Shown: piece by piece, positions 9,099 to 17,753 of the stretch
Position numbering within the stretch: the first letter of the stretch is position 1
Layout: each line of letters begins with the position of its first letter
DNA from: CBDBND01 sp965207985
GTDB taxonomy: Bacteria; Pseudomonadota; Alphaproteobacteria; Rhodospirillales; Rhodospirillaceae
DNA length: 64,000 nucleotides
Assembly: GCA_965207985.1 (NCBI GenBank)
Contig: CBDBND010000034.1
Coordinates: 1-64,000 of the forward strand
Direction: 5' to 3'
Position numbers and translations under genes: made by a program
The notes under the pieces: generated by a model
Database searches by the model: none
What the model was told of the DNA's origin: nothing
What the model saw: the letters and a program-made list of their open reading frames with translations, nothing else

Positions 9099-9500
9099 AT
9101 GTCTTCCACCCACAGCCATACCGTGACACCCCGGCAAGCCGTCAAACGTTTTCTTTATGACGTCATAGACGTCGTCGAGAAGACCTATCCCATCTGGGAA
9201 AAACGGCTTTCGGACTTTCTAGAAGAAACCGCGATGGATTTCGAAGAGCGCAAAAGGGTGTTCGAGATACAGCCTGTGCAGCACTTCTTTTACGCCGTCT
9301 TGGTCGGTATGGAAGCGTCAAGAATTAGGTCGCTCTTCCCATCAGAAATTGCTGAAGAATTGCTGGCGGAAATCAACGAACTCATCGACGACATAGGAGG
9401 ACGGACGGACCAGCTTATTTCCGATCTGGTATTCGACATGATTCACCGGCTTCAAGTTGTAGACGTTGTGAAACCAAAAAAGCCCACGACATCGCCATGA
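9099..9500 (+). CDS. Unknown helical protein
   Basis: A 133-residue protein starts at an ATG at 9099; an upstream in-frame start at 9045 adds residues of poor quality. The sequence is acidic and mostly helical (VEKTYPIWEKRLSDFLEE, then EIAEELLAEINELIDDIGG), with no signal peptide, membrane segment or recognisable motif. Its stop overlaps the start of the next gene in an ATGA, so the two are almost certainly co-translated. It sits between an IS110 remnant and a drug exporter. No function can be assigned. Confidence 0.6.
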   Translation: MSSTHSHTVTPRQAVKRFLYDVIDVVEKTYPIWEKRLSDFLEETAMDFEERKRVFEIQPVQHFFYAVLVGMEASRIRSLFPSEIAEELLAEINELIDDIGGRTDQLISDLVFDMIHRLQVVDVVKPKKPTTSP

Positions 9501-9739
9501 AGAAAGTCGCTGAACTTCTTCAGCTGACCACCAATGCTGCGACAAAAGATCTGACCAAAGATGTCGTTTTCCGCCAAGAAATGGCCCAGCCACTTGCCGT
9601 GTCCATGCGCCACTGGTGGAAAGCATTCAAGGACAGCCGACAACTCGCTGATATCGTGCCGTCACCGCCGAGCCCGCCGAAGGCTCCAGAAGAAACGCAT
9701 CAAGCCCGCACATTTCGCGTTGCAACGGCCTACGGATGA
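9497..9739 (+). CDS. Unknown small protein, translationally coupled
   Basis: An 80-residue protein whose ATG overlaps the stop of the preceding gene. The N-terminal part (KVAELLQLTTNAATKDLTKD and the following VVFRQEM) looks helical. The C-terminal third is proline-rich (PSPPSPPKAPEE) and probably disordered. No signal, membrane segment or known domain is visible. It runs convergently into the exporter gene, whose stop is 13 bases away. The four-base overlap is the main evidence that both small genes are real. Confidence 0.55.
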   Translation: MKKVAELLQLTTNAATKDLTKDVVFRQEMAQPLAVSMRHWWKAFKDSRQLADIVPSPPSPPKAPEETHQARTFRVATAYG

Positions 9740-9752
9740 ACTGAAATCATCG

Positions 9753-10970
9753 TTAGGCGTTGCGCAATTCCTTCCGTTTGAAATAGGAAAAAGACGCCCA
9801 AGCGCCAAGGGCGGCAATAAGCATACAAATGGCGAGCGGATAAGGTGTTCCGTCCTGCCAGCTGCCCGATACTTGCGCAAACAAAGCAGCCACCCCGTAC
9901 TGAATAAAAGACGTCAAACCGGAAGCCGTGCCGGCAAGTTCAGGATAGACACTGATAGCCCCGGCGTTTGCATTGGGAAGAGACATTCCGTTGGCAACAC
10001 CTAGGACCGTAATAGGCAAAAATATGGCAAGGGGATGCCAGACTCCCAATGCCACGAGGCCAAGGACCATCATCAATGTAACGATCGCTGTTGATGTTCC
10101 GATACGAACCATCGGGTCAATTCCGACGCGTTCAGATATTCGGTTGGCCAGGATCGTACCCGTCAAATACCCGCCTGTAGAAAACAGAAAGTACAAGCCA
10201 TATTCCGTACCGCTGAGCCCCATGACGGTCATGACCGCGTAGGGTGCGGCTGCCAGGAAAACATAAAAAATTCCGATCATGAAGGCGCTTTGAAAAGTGT
10301 ATGCGCAGAAGGCTGGCGAAGACAGGAGTGTGCGAAACCCGTAAGCCATGCTGGCAACGCCAATGGAGTCCCCGGTAACTGGTTTGTGTGTCTCAGGCAT
10401 GCCGAACACCACCAGCGCCAAAAGAGCCCCGGCAAAGAGAGCGGTCGCTCCGACGTTGCCCCGCCAGCCAAATCCATCGACCAAAAAACCGCCCAGTGTG
10501 GGCGCGATCATAGGAGCAATGACCATGACGGCGACGAGACCGGCGAGCACGGCTGCCCGCGCGATGACGACCCCCGCAGCACCCCCGACGGCTTGAATGA
10601 ACCGGCCAAGAATAAGCGTAACGATTGATGTGGCTAACAAACACATCACCGTGCCGACAAAGAAGAGAAGCATCCCGCCAATCAACGCCGGACGGCGCCC
10701 GAAACGGTCTGACAAAGGCCCATACAGCAGCGTCGCCACAGCAGTGACGACGAGCGGCAGGCTCACAGTAAGTTGAACTTGAGCGGCTGATACATCAAAC
10801 GCGTTTTGCACCGATGGAAGGGCCGGCAGAAAAATTTGAATTGTAAATGAGCTGGCCGCAATGGTTGATGCGAGCACCCCTTTGATCAATCTCTCATTGG
10901 GAATGTGAGACGTTTGATCAGCGGAATCGGGCTGGGTTGGCTCTGCTTCAGAGTCCTCCGAATGTGCCAT
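9753..10970 (-). CDS. Bcr/CflA-family MFS exporter
   Basis: This 405-residue major facilitator, of the drug/H+ antiporter type in the inner membrane, has an acidic cytoplasmic N-terminus, then LPALPSVQNAFDVS in helix 1. Motif A is YGPLSDRFGRRPAL and motif C lies in APMIAPTLGGFLVDGFGWR. About twelve hydrophobic segments can be counted. Between helices 4 and 5 the sequence runs VVIARAAVLAGLVAVM, which lacks roughly a dozen residues, including the conserved Arg-Asp, normally found in this loop. An in-frame deletion may have impaired it. It lies downstream of the racemase, aminotransferase and MBL genes on the same strand, which suggests export of a related compound. Confidence 0.88.
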   Translation of the reverse strand: MAHSEDSEAEPTQPDSADQTSHIPNERLIKGVLASTIAASSFTIQIFLPALPSVQNAFDVSAAQVQLTVSLPLVVTAVATLLYGPLSDRFGRRPALIGGMLLFFVGTVMCLLATSIVTLILGRFIQAVGGAAGVVIARAAVLAGLVAVMVIAPMIAPTLGGFLVDGFGWRGNVGATALFAGALLALVVFGMPETHKPVTGDSIGVASMAYGFRTLLSSPAFCAYTFQSAFMIGIFYVFLAAAPYAVMTVMGLSGTEYGLYFLFSTGGYLTGTILANRISERVGIDPMVRIGTSTAIVTLMMVLGLVALGVWHPLAIFLPITVLGVANGMSLPNANAGAISVYPELAGTASGLTSFIQYGVAALFAQVSGSWQDGTPYPLAICMLIAALGAWASFSYFKRKELRNA

Positions 10971-11002
10971 GGACTGAAATACTTATCTCGACCCGATCCG
11001 CC

Positions 11003-11835
11003 CTATTCCGCCGCTTCTTGGGTAACGACACAGACTTCGCAATCACCGCCCAGATCCATGGACCCTTGCCCCGCCACCAAAGCACCGACGGCAGCGAGAT
11101 TTTCCGGGTTGGGCTTGGGAAAAGCGATATCACTGTGGCGCACACCAAGAGACAGCAAAGCTTCAACGGTCTTGTATCCGGTGCGCATGGATTCCAACAC
11201 GGGGACCGTCGCGCGTTTGGCGATGTCCGGGCCAACCGGCGCCATACAGGTACAGCCGAGCATGATGGTATCAGCGCCGTCTTCAGACACAGCTGCATCG
11301 ATGGCCTTAACGATTCTGTCTATAAGTCTGCGTTTTGATCTTTGAGACTGACCGTCGTCGCCGCGGCGCCTTCGACCCCTTCCACAGCACTATCATTCAA
11401 GACATTGCGAATTGACCCGCACCGGTCTTCCATGGCGCAACTGCGCAGACGTTCATGATAGATGAAATTCAGCTTTGGCGGCCAAATGGTGACGATGGAA
11501 AAGCGTTTGCCGACGTTGCAACACATGGCCATGGTGGCCTCGCCTGCACCCACCACCACCATGTCCGTGGCCGATTTCATTTCATCGATGCCGTAATCAC
11601 CGACGGTGTTAATAAAAACAGCGTCGAACCCTGCTTTCTCGGCTTCGACGGTGCAGTCAACATAGGCTAAAGCCGTCAGACCCCGGTCGTAGGGTGTCAT
11701 CGGAAAGGTCCGTAGACGGGTTTCAATCAGCTCGGGCGTAAATCCGGAACCTGCCAGTTCCACAACGGGCGCCGGCGGTTCGTTTTTACCCGTCGGAGCC
11801 GCACCCGTTCCAATAATGCCGATACGGTAGGTCAT
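11003..11835 (-). pseudogene. Asp/Glu/hydantoin racemase family protein, frameshifted
   Basis: The first frame, from an ATG at 11835, reads MTYRIGIIGTGAAPTGK and continues to SLKDQNADL before a stop at 11320-11322. The second frame supplies DRIVKAIDAAVSEDGADT and the C-terminal Cys motif MLGCTCMAPVG. One base missing near 11318-11325 would explain the break. These enzymes normally use two cysteines. Here the first catalytic region reads FINTVGDYG with no Cys, so even the intact ancestor may not have been a standard racemase. It lies four bases after the aminotransferase stop, in one transcription unit. Confidence 0.75.
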
Positions 11836-11839
11836 AGTA

Positions 11840-12946
11840 TTAGCCTTTGTAGTAATCCTTGAGGGCTTCGGCAAAAACTGCCATCTGCTCGACCGTTCCC
11901 ATGCTGACCCGACACCAGGAATCATAGGGCGCGTAAGACCGGCCGACGAGCATGTTCTTAGTACGCATGGCGGCAGCAAATTCCCGCACCGACCCGCCGG
12001 TATCGAACAAGACAAAATTCGCCGACGAAGGCGTATACGGTAGCCCGACGTCTTCAAAGGCAGACTGAGTTAAAGTGACGCACTCTTGAATTTTTTTCTT
12101 GCTGAACGCCTGGAATTCCATGTCTTGATAACTGGCGATGGCGGCATTGATCCCCATGACGTTGAGAAAACTCATTTGCAGAGGCCGCAACCGGCCGATG
12201 AGATCCGCCCGGGCCACAGCGTATCCAACGCGAAGGCCAGCCATGCCATGAATCTTGGAAAACGTTCGCGCAAGAATAACGTTCTTACCCGCCTTGACCT
12301 GATCGATCATGGCGTTGTGTTCAGGGTCGTCGAGAAGATCCACATAGGCTTCGTCGACAAAAACCGTTGCCCGGCTTTCGACCGTATCGATGAAGGACCG
12401 GAGGGTATCCGCATCCAGAAGCGTTCCCGTCGGATTGTTGGGATTGCACACATAGACCAGGCTGGTTTGGCCGGTCACCCGGCTCTCCATAGCCGCAAGG
12501 TCGTGCACCATATCTGAATCGAGACCCACTTCATGGACAGTGGCGCCAGTGTTGCGCGCATACGCGACAAGCATGGAAAAAGTGGGCCGGGCGGCGACGA
12601 TGTCTCCCAACTGGCCGAACCGCAAGCCTGCCATTTTGAGGAGTTCACCCGATCCTGCCGTGATCAGAACATTGTCCGTGCCGACCCCTTCCTTTTCGGC
12701 AATCAACGTCCGCAGCTGCCGCGTGCCCGTTGTGGCATACATCCAGCCGTCCTCTAGCGATCTTGCCATCACTTCCTGGGCGCTAACGGACGGGCCGTAT
12801 GGATTTTCGTTTGCCACCAAGCGCACCGGCCCGCCGTAGGTCGACGACCGAGCCATTTTGGGTGCGCCCAATGTAAACCCTGCCAGCGCAAGGCCTGTTG
12901 CGCCGGCTGTGCGAAACATGCTGCGACGGTCAAATAAAGTGTTCAT
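11840..12946 (-). CDS. Exported (Tat) class I/II PLP aminotransferase, HisC-like
   Basis: A 368-residue aminotransferase of the histidinol-phosphate aminotransferase clan. It begins with a twin-arginine signal (DRRSMFRTAGATGLALAGF), implying export as a folded, cofactor-loaded enzyme. PLP-binding features are CNPNNPTGT, the Asp/Tyr in FVDEAYVDL and the Schiff-base Lys in ARTFSKIHGMAGLRVGY, with a C-terminal Arg in SWCRVSMGT. The start at 12946 has AGGAG upstream; a longer frame from 13039 would overlap the next gene and lose the signal. A cytoplasmic role in histidine synthesis is unlikely. With an exported MBL protein and a racemase beside it, periplasmic amino-acid or phosphoamino compound turnover is possible (inference). 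Confidence 0.88.
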   Translation of the reverse strand: MNTLFDRRSMFRTAGATGLALAGFTLGAPKMARSSTYGGPVRLVANENPYGPSVSAQEVMARSLEDGWMYATTGTRQLRTLIAEKEGVGTDNVLITAGSGELLKMAGLRFGQLGDIVAARPTFSMLVAYARNTGATVHEVGLDSDMVHDLAAMESRVTGQTSLVYVCNPNNPTGTLLDADTLRSFIDTVESRATVFVDEAYVDLLDDPEHNAMIDQVKAGKNVILARTFSKIHGMAGLRVGYAVARADLIGRLRPLQMSFLNVMGINAAIASYQDMEFQAFSKKKIQECVTLTQSAFEDVGLPYTPSSANFVLFDTGGSVREFAAAMRTKNMLVGRSYAPYDSWCRVSMGTVEQMAVFAEALKDYYKG

Positions 12947-12972
12947 TGTGTTCTCCTGACTCTCAGGACGGT

Positions 12973-13881
12973 CTATTGGGTTAGGCTGTTGTAGACGTTC
13001 TGCACAACAAAGGCTGCGCCCATAAAGCCGCTCGCCCATTTGTCGTCGAGGTCCTGGGTAATGTTCGCTTCAAGCATTGCGTTGACGGTCTGGCCGTTGT
13101 CGATTCCGGCTTGGACCCGGTCGCGTAGTGCCACCATCATGTCATGATACTCTTGGAGGTCATCTTTGTCCGCCAAGCGCCCGTGACCGGGAATGATTTT
13201 GGTGTCGCCGTCGGAAGCAGCCAGTACCTCAGCGGCCACGTCGATCATACCTAAGAAATTACCACCGCTACCGAGATCAAAAAACGGATATGACTCCGAG
13301 AAGTACGTGTCTCCCATATGATAAACATCGGCCTCGACGAAATGAATGAGAGCATCTCCGTCTGTATGTGCTGGGCCGATCTGTTTGCCGACAATCGTGT
13401 AGCCGTTCATATGGAAAGTAATTTCGTCGTTGAACGTGATTACCGGCAGCGCTTCGGGTGGAGAAGCTTCGATCACGTTGCCAGAAAAGGCACTGGTTTG
13501 ATCAACGCTCATGCGGGCATAAACATTATCCTGCGCTACGATTGTGACACCCATCTTGCCGAAGTTTTCGTTCCCGCCCGTGTGATCGCCGTGCCAATGG
13601 GTGTTGATGAGAAACTTGATCGGCTGGTCCGTCAGCGCCCGTACGGCGGCAACGATTTTATCCGTCAACGGCGCATATTGATCGTCGATCAAGAAAGCGC
13701 CGTCATCGCCGATGCATAAACCGATGTTACCGCCCTCTCCTAACAGCATATAAATGCCGTCAGCGACAGGAACGGTCCGGATTTCCACTCTACTGAAATC
13801 GGTTTGCTGGGCGAAAGCGCCTGTTGCCGACCCAATTGTCAATGCTGCAACCAATACGCCGTTACGTAAGATGTGGTTCAT
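12973..13881 (-). CDS. Secreted metallo-beta-lactamase-fold hydrolase
   Basis: A 302-residue protein with a Sec signal peptide (VLVAALTIGSATGAFAQ, cleavage after AFA-Q). The MBL zinc motif is INTHWHGDHTGG, with a later His in GPAHTDGDA and another in IIPGHG. It is related to the broad group of periplasmic MBL hydrolases, including quinoprotein relay system and SoxH-like proteins; the substrate is unknown. It is the first gene of the minus-strand cluster leading into the Tat aminotransferase, 27 bases away, and both products should act outside the cytoplasm. Confidence 0.88.
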   Translation of the reverse strand: MNHILRNGVLVAALTIGSATGAFAQQTDFSRVEIRTVPVADGIYMLLGEGGNIGLCIGDDGAFLIDDQYAPLTDKIVAAVRALTDQPIKFLINTHWHGDHTGGNENFGKMGVTIVAQDNVYARMSVDQTSAFSGNVIEASPPEALPVITFNDEITFHMNGYTIVGKQIGPAHTDGDALIHFVEADVYHMGDTYFSESYPFFDLGSGGNFLGMIDVAAEVLAASDGDTKIIPGHGRLADKDDLQEYHDMMVALRDRVQAGIDNGQTVNAMLEANITQDLDDKWASGFMGAAFVVQNVYNSLTQ

Positions 13882-13964
13882 GGCAGCTGTCCTCCGTTCC
13901 CTGAGCGTCCAGCATGCCAGATGACCGGGACACCGACAACGCCAGCTCCCTGGAAGACGAACCG

Positions 13965-14384
13965 TCAGGAGGTCTCCAAGACGACAGGCGCAAAAGTGCC
14001 TTCGTCTGCAGTGACTTCATATGCCTTCATGCCACCCGCGCTGGCTTCGCTAACCGGAACGATCATCCAGATTTGACCACGCTCCAGCGCCATGTCCGCA
14101 TCGTGCCGTGACGGTTTGTCGTGACCATTAGGATGAGAATGATAAGGCCCAAGAATACGCTGTTCCGTAGCCCGTAATTTACGGATCCAATCAAATTGCA
14201 GCTGGGGGTCAATAAGGAACCGGTCCTGCTCAGGTGCCAAATTCACCGACGGAACGATCTCGGATACGACAACGGGGTCAGTTCCTTGACCAATAAGCAA
14301 ACCACAACATTCTTGAGGATATGCGCGCAATGCTTCTTGCACGACCGTTTCCGCGAGGTGCTTAGGCAGAATGAGACGACTCAT
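13965..14384 (-). CDS. JAMM/MPN+ (Mov34) metalloprotease-like protein
   Basis: A 139-residue single-domain protein of the Mov34/MPN/PAD-1 family, zinc isopeptidases. The catalytic Glu lies in YPQECCGLLIG and the zinc site is HSHPNGHDKPSRHDAD (HxH...D), so the active site looks complete. The start at 14384 follows the DUF6476-like gene by seven bases. Bacterial relatives cleave ubiquitin-like or sulfur-carrier proteins from their partners. No ThiS/MoaD-like, E1 or E2 gene is adjacent, so the substrate is not shown. Confidence 0.85.
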   Translation of the reverse strand: MSRLILPKHLAETVVQEALRAYPQECCGLLIGQGTDPVVVSEIVPSVNLAPEQDRFLIDPQLQFDWIRKLRATEQRILGPYHSHPNGHDKPSRHDADMALERGQIWMIVPVSEASAGGMKAYEVTADEGTFAPVVLETS

Positions 14385-14391
14385 TGTGTGC

Positions 14392-14727
14392 TCAAGGAAC
14401 TGTCGGTCTTGCGCCGGACGCATTGACGGCGATTTCACCCATGATACGGCCAGTCGCGGGATCGATCAGGATGATCCGTGGCGGCACTCCCCCTCCAGAA
14501 AGCGTGAGCGCCATTAGATCGTCAATCTCAACCACTTGGTCGACTACTGTCCCAACGGGCTGCCGTAAATCCAACACATCGAACATCCGTTCTCTAGGTG
14601 TTGCTTCGGACAAAACGGCACTCGTTTCGTCTTTGTGCCATCCAAGTGACAGACCGACCACCAGTACGCCAAGGAGCGCAAAAAGCATGCCAGTCATGAC
14701 GTAGACCAGAATCTTAGCGCTATTCAT
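14392..14727 (-). CDS. Small single-pass membrane protein, DUF6476-like
   Basis: A 111-residue protein with one N-terminal transmembrane helix (ILVYVMTGMLFALLGVLVVGL) and a periplasmic-side domain containing RIILIDPATGRIMGEIAV. It resembles short proteins of unknown function that often sit beside rluD in alphaproteobacteria; that assignment rests on memory of family and context. Its start is only 15 bases from the divergent rluD start, so the two share a promoter region, and it is probably cotranscribed with the JAMM gene. Confidence 0.65.
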   Translation of the reverse strand: MNSAKILVYVMTGMLFALLGVLVVGLSLGWHKDETSAVLSEATPRERMFDVLDLRQPVGTVVDQVVEIDDLMALTLSGGGVPPRIILIDPATGRIMGEIAVNASGARPTVP

Positions 14728-14742
14728 CAGACCAGTTTCCCC

Positions 14743-15771
14743 ATGGTGCTGGTTGGCGTAAAACCAGTGAGCAGGTCAGTGCTGTCGGACACGTCGCGGA
14801 GTCCTTTTTTGTCTGAAGAAACTCATACACTTTCCATCACTCAGGATCAGCAGGGACGACGACTTGACCGTTTGCTCGCTGATGAAGTTCAAGCGCTGTC
14901 CAGATCACGCATTAAAGCGCTGATAGAATCCGGATGCGTCTCGATTGATGAAAAGACCATAGAAGACCCCAATTTCAGGGTCAAACTAGGGTCTGTCATC
15001 AGGCTTCGGGTGCCCCCTCCGGTTTCGGACGTCCCCGTCCCGCAGTCGATACCTCTCAACGTCGTATTCGAAGATGAACACGTGATCGTCATTGATAAGC
15101 CGGCAGGACTGGTGGTGCATCCCGCCGCGGGCAATCCGGACAGGACATTGGTCAATGCCCTTCTGTCCCATTGTGGCGACAGCCTTAAGGGCATCGGTGG
15201 AGTCAAACGGCCGGGAATCGTGCACCGGCTGGACAAAGATACGTCGGGCCTTCTTGTTGCGGCTAAAACTGACGTCGCCCATAGCGGATTGACCAAACAG
15301 TTTTCCGAACATGCCATTGAACGCTGCTACAGCGCTTTGACTTGGGGTGTGCCGTCACCCCTGAATGGCACAGTCTCCGGCGCGATCGGGCGCAGTTCGA
15401 GGAACCGCAAAAAGATGGCCGTGGTCGAACGTGGCGGAAAAGAGGCCATTACCCATTATCGCGTGATCGAAGCGCTGGGACTGACCGCAAGTCTCGTCGA
15501 ATGCCGGCTGGAAACCGGGCGTACCCATCAAATTCGGGTTCACATGGCGCATAAGGGCCACGGTGTTGTCGGCGACCCCCTGTACGGACGGGGCGTCAGA
15601 CGCGGTGTCGACGATACGGTCAAAGCAGCACTTAAGTCCTTTGGCCGCCAAGCGTTACATGCGCGCCTGCTTGGGTTTGAACACCCGGTGACGAAGGAGG
15701 TCTTGAAATTTGAAACAGAAGTTCCGACAGATTTTGCCGCTTTGCTTGACGCCTTTAGGGCTGCGGAATGA
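14743..15771 (+). CDS. rluD: 23S rRNA pseudouridine synthase RluD-type
   Basis: A 342-residue RluA/RluD-family enzyme that isomerises uridines in 23S rRNA. An N-terminal S4 RNA-binding domain (GRRLDRLLADEVQALSRSRIKALI) precedes the catalytic domain with the active-site Asp in HRLDKDTSGLLV and the conserved ETGRTHQIRVHMAHKG. The ATG at 14743 gives an N-terminus about 25 residues longer than usual, so translation could begin slightly downstream. A close paralogue such as RluC cannot be fully excluded, but the S4 domain and length favour RluD. Confidence 0.9.
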   Translation: MVLVGVKPVSRSVLSDTSRSPFLSEETHTLSITQDQQGRRLDRLLADEVQALSRSRIKALIESGCVSIDEKTIEDPNFRVKLGSVIRLRVPPPVSDVPVPQSIPLNVVFEDEHVIVIDKPAGLVVHPAAGNPDRTLVNALLSHCGDSLKGIGGVKRPGIVHRLDKDTSGLLVAAKTDVAHSGLTKQFSEHAIERCYSALTWGVPSPLNGTVSGAIGRSSRNRKKMAVVERGGKEAITHYRVIEALGLTASLVECRLETGRTHQIRVHMAHKGHGVVGDPLYGRGVRRGVDDTVKAALKSFGRQALHARLLGFEHPVTKEVLKFETEVPTDFAALLDAFRAAE

Positions 15772-15779
15772 TTGATTGG

Positions 15780-16295
15780 TTATCCGAGCGCCGGCTCTGG
15801 TTGTTGTGCCGGTCGCTCTTGTTCTTCGGGTTCGTAAACGGACTCCACGTCCGGTCCCCATTTCAGCACCAGTTCTTTTTGCTGCGCTTTAAGGGCAGTG
15901 ATTCTGCGCCCGGCGGTCATTGCCATATAGGCGGAGACGAGATTTGGTGTGGTGGAATAGATCACCCAGCCGACGGCGGCACTGCCATAGATGACGAGCA
16001 AGGCAAATACGTCTGTCAAAGCTGAGAACGCTGCGTCGATGGTGTGCCCCGTAAACCAGAGATCCACCAGCGTTGGTGCTGCCCCTGCCAAATTCATCGC
16101 TCCAACGCAGACGCCCGCATACCAGCCTTTGCCACGCTCCATGAGAAAGGCAACACCGGTCGGCAGAAGAGCGAACATGAGGACGATTACAGTTGGAATA
16201 ATCATCAACGCGATAGGAATCGCGAGCATAAGATAGAGAAAGACTCTGCTCTTATTGATTGGTCGCTTTGCTTGAGGCGTTGCAGGATCGCTCAT
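15780..16295 (-). CDS. Polytopic membrane protein of unknown function
   Basis: A 171-residue protein with three or four hydrophobic segments (IPIALMIIPTVIVLMFALL, WYAGVCVGAMNLAGAAP, DVFALLVIYGSAAVGWVIY) and a charged, proline-rich cytoplasmic tail ending PAQQPEPALG. No family is recognised. Its ATG follows the end of the broken gene upstream by three bases, so both belonged to one operon. The frame itself is intact. Confidence 0.65.
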   Translation of the reverse strand: MSDPATPQAKRPINKSRVFLYLMLAIPIALMIIPTVIVLMFALLPTGVAFLMERGKGWYAGVCVGAMNLAGAAPTLVDLWFTGHTIDAAFSALTDVFALLVIYGSAAVGWVIYSTTPNLVSAYMAMTAGRRITALKAQQKELVLKWGPDVESVYEPEEQERPAQQPEPALG

Positions 16296-16822
16296 GACCT
16301 AAAACACCTCGCCGATAAGCATGATTGTAAACGTCATCAGCATGATGATGACGGCGCCAATGGCTCCTGCCTAACGACCCATCTTCTGTGCGTTTTCGTC
16401 CCGGTCCACTTGGCCGTGCTGAAGTTCGTAAATTTGCTTTTCCGCGGCGGCAAATTCGGCTTTTGCCCAAGCAAATCCTTCCGCATCGCGTTGTCGTTCT
16501 TCAGGATTGTCGAGATAATTGTAGAGTTCGGGCAGATTGCCCTTACGCACCAGTTTCGGAATTTCTTTTTCGATTTCCTTGCGCTTTTGGCGGTTCTCAT
16601 AGCTGTTGATAATCGGCCCCATCAGACCGCCAACCCAACTGGCCAGGCCATACACGGCGTCGGGTCCCAGTCGCCATTGTACGATGGCAAGAACACTCAA
16701 CATGCCCGTTGTTGCCCGGTCCGGACGTGCGTCGTTCATGGCATCGATTTGCGTGCCGGTCCCTTTGGCGTAGCGTGATCGAAGGAAGGCTGCGATATGC
16801 CGATCAATCGGCCAGACTCTTA

Positions 16823-17753
16823 GAGCCTGACCGAAAAAGAATTGAGTGGAATCAGTCCCTTGTGATTCCCTTGTTGTGTTCGCCAGCAAGGAGGATAACA
16901 AGATGTGGACTGACGCCACTCGTGAGAAATATGAGCGCGAGGCGCACCGCTACGCAAGCGATCTGAGCGATACCGAATGGTGCGTGATCGAACCCCATAT
17001 GCCGCCCGCAAGGGCTCTGGGCCGCCCGCGCAAGACGGATATGCGGGAAGTGATGACCGCGATCCTGTACATGGCCCGCAGCGGCTGCCAGTGGCGCATG
17101 CTGCCCGGCGAGTTTCCGCCGCGCAGCTCGGTTCAGTACTATTTCTACAAGTGGCGCGACGACGGGACGTGGCAGGAGGTCAACCGGGCGCTTCTGGCGC
17201 GCACCCGCGAGGCCGAGGGGCGGGCCGCTGCCGCGACTGCCGGGGTGATCGACAGCCAGTCGGTGAAGACCACGGAAAGCGGAGGTCCGCGCGGGTTTGA
17301 CGCGGGTAAGAAGGTGATGGGCCGCAAGCGCCATATCGTGGTGGACACTGGCGGGCGGTTGCTCGGTGCCGTGGTCCACGAGGCTGACATCCAGGATCGC
17401 GACGGTGCGCCGTCGCTGCTCGCCGAGGTGGGGGCGTGGTTTCCCGGGGTCGGCCATATCTTCGCCGACGGCGCTTACGCCGGCCCTAAGCTGGCCGGGG
17501 CGCTGAAGAAGATCGGCGACTGGGCGCTGGAGATCGTCAGGCGCAACGACAAGGCGGACGGCTTCGTTGCGCTGCCGCGCCGTTGGGTGGTCGAACGCAC
17601 CTTCGCATGGTTCGGGCGCAGCCGCCGCCTTGCGAAGGACTTCAAGGCGACCGTCGAGAGCGCCCTTGCCTGGCTCCTGATCGCCAGCATCCAAGTCTTC
17701 ATCCGTAGACTAGCAAGGTTATGAAAATAAACGATTCTTTTCCGGCCAGACTC
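16823..17753 (+). mobile_element. IS5-family insertion sequence, copy 2
   Basis: Same 931-bp element as at 5882, with an identical encoded protein. The flanks do not match: TTA on the left (16820-16822) and TAA on the right (17754-17756). Directly left of TTA lies CGGCCAGACTC (16809-16819), a copy of the element's own right end. This suggests a former tandem pair reduced by deletion rather than one simple insertion. Confidence 0.9.
16903..17724 (+). CDS. IS5-family transposase, copy 2
   Basis: A 273-residue DDE transposase identical in sequence to those at 5962-6783 and 59429-60250, with the same AAGGAGG and ATG. Catalytic motifs VIDSQSVKTTES, FADGAYAGPKL and VVERTFAWFGR are intact. Complete identity between copies indicates recent transposition or gene conversion. 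Confidence 0.93.
   Translation: MWTDATREKYEREAHRYASDLSDTEWCVIEPHMPPARALGRPRKTDMREVMTAILYMARSGCQWRMLPGEFPPRSSVQYYFYKWRDDGTWQEVNRALLARTREAEGRAAAATAGVIDSQSVKTTESGGPRGFDAGKKVMGRKRHIVVDTGGRLLGAVVHEADIQDRDGAPSLLAEVGAWFPGVGHIFADGAYAGPKLAGALKKIGDWALEIVRRNDKADGFVALPRRWVVERTFAWFGRSRRLAKDFKATVESALAWLLIASIQVFIRRLARL

Noticed and set aside
8649..9137. Upstream extension of the IS110 frame as a 239-residue gene
   Set aside because: The extension has improbable composition and no motifs; the known transposase N-terminus starts at 8648.
12947..13039. Longer N-terminus for the Tat aminotransferase
   Set aside because: It would overlap the upstream MBL gene and hide the twin-arginine signal; the ATG at 12946 has a ribosome site.
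13965..14384. JAMM protease as part of a bacterial ubiquitin-like (Bil) defence operon
   Set aside because: No ubiquitin-like, E1 or E2 gene is adjacent; neighbours are an MBL hydrolase and an rluD-linked membrane protein.
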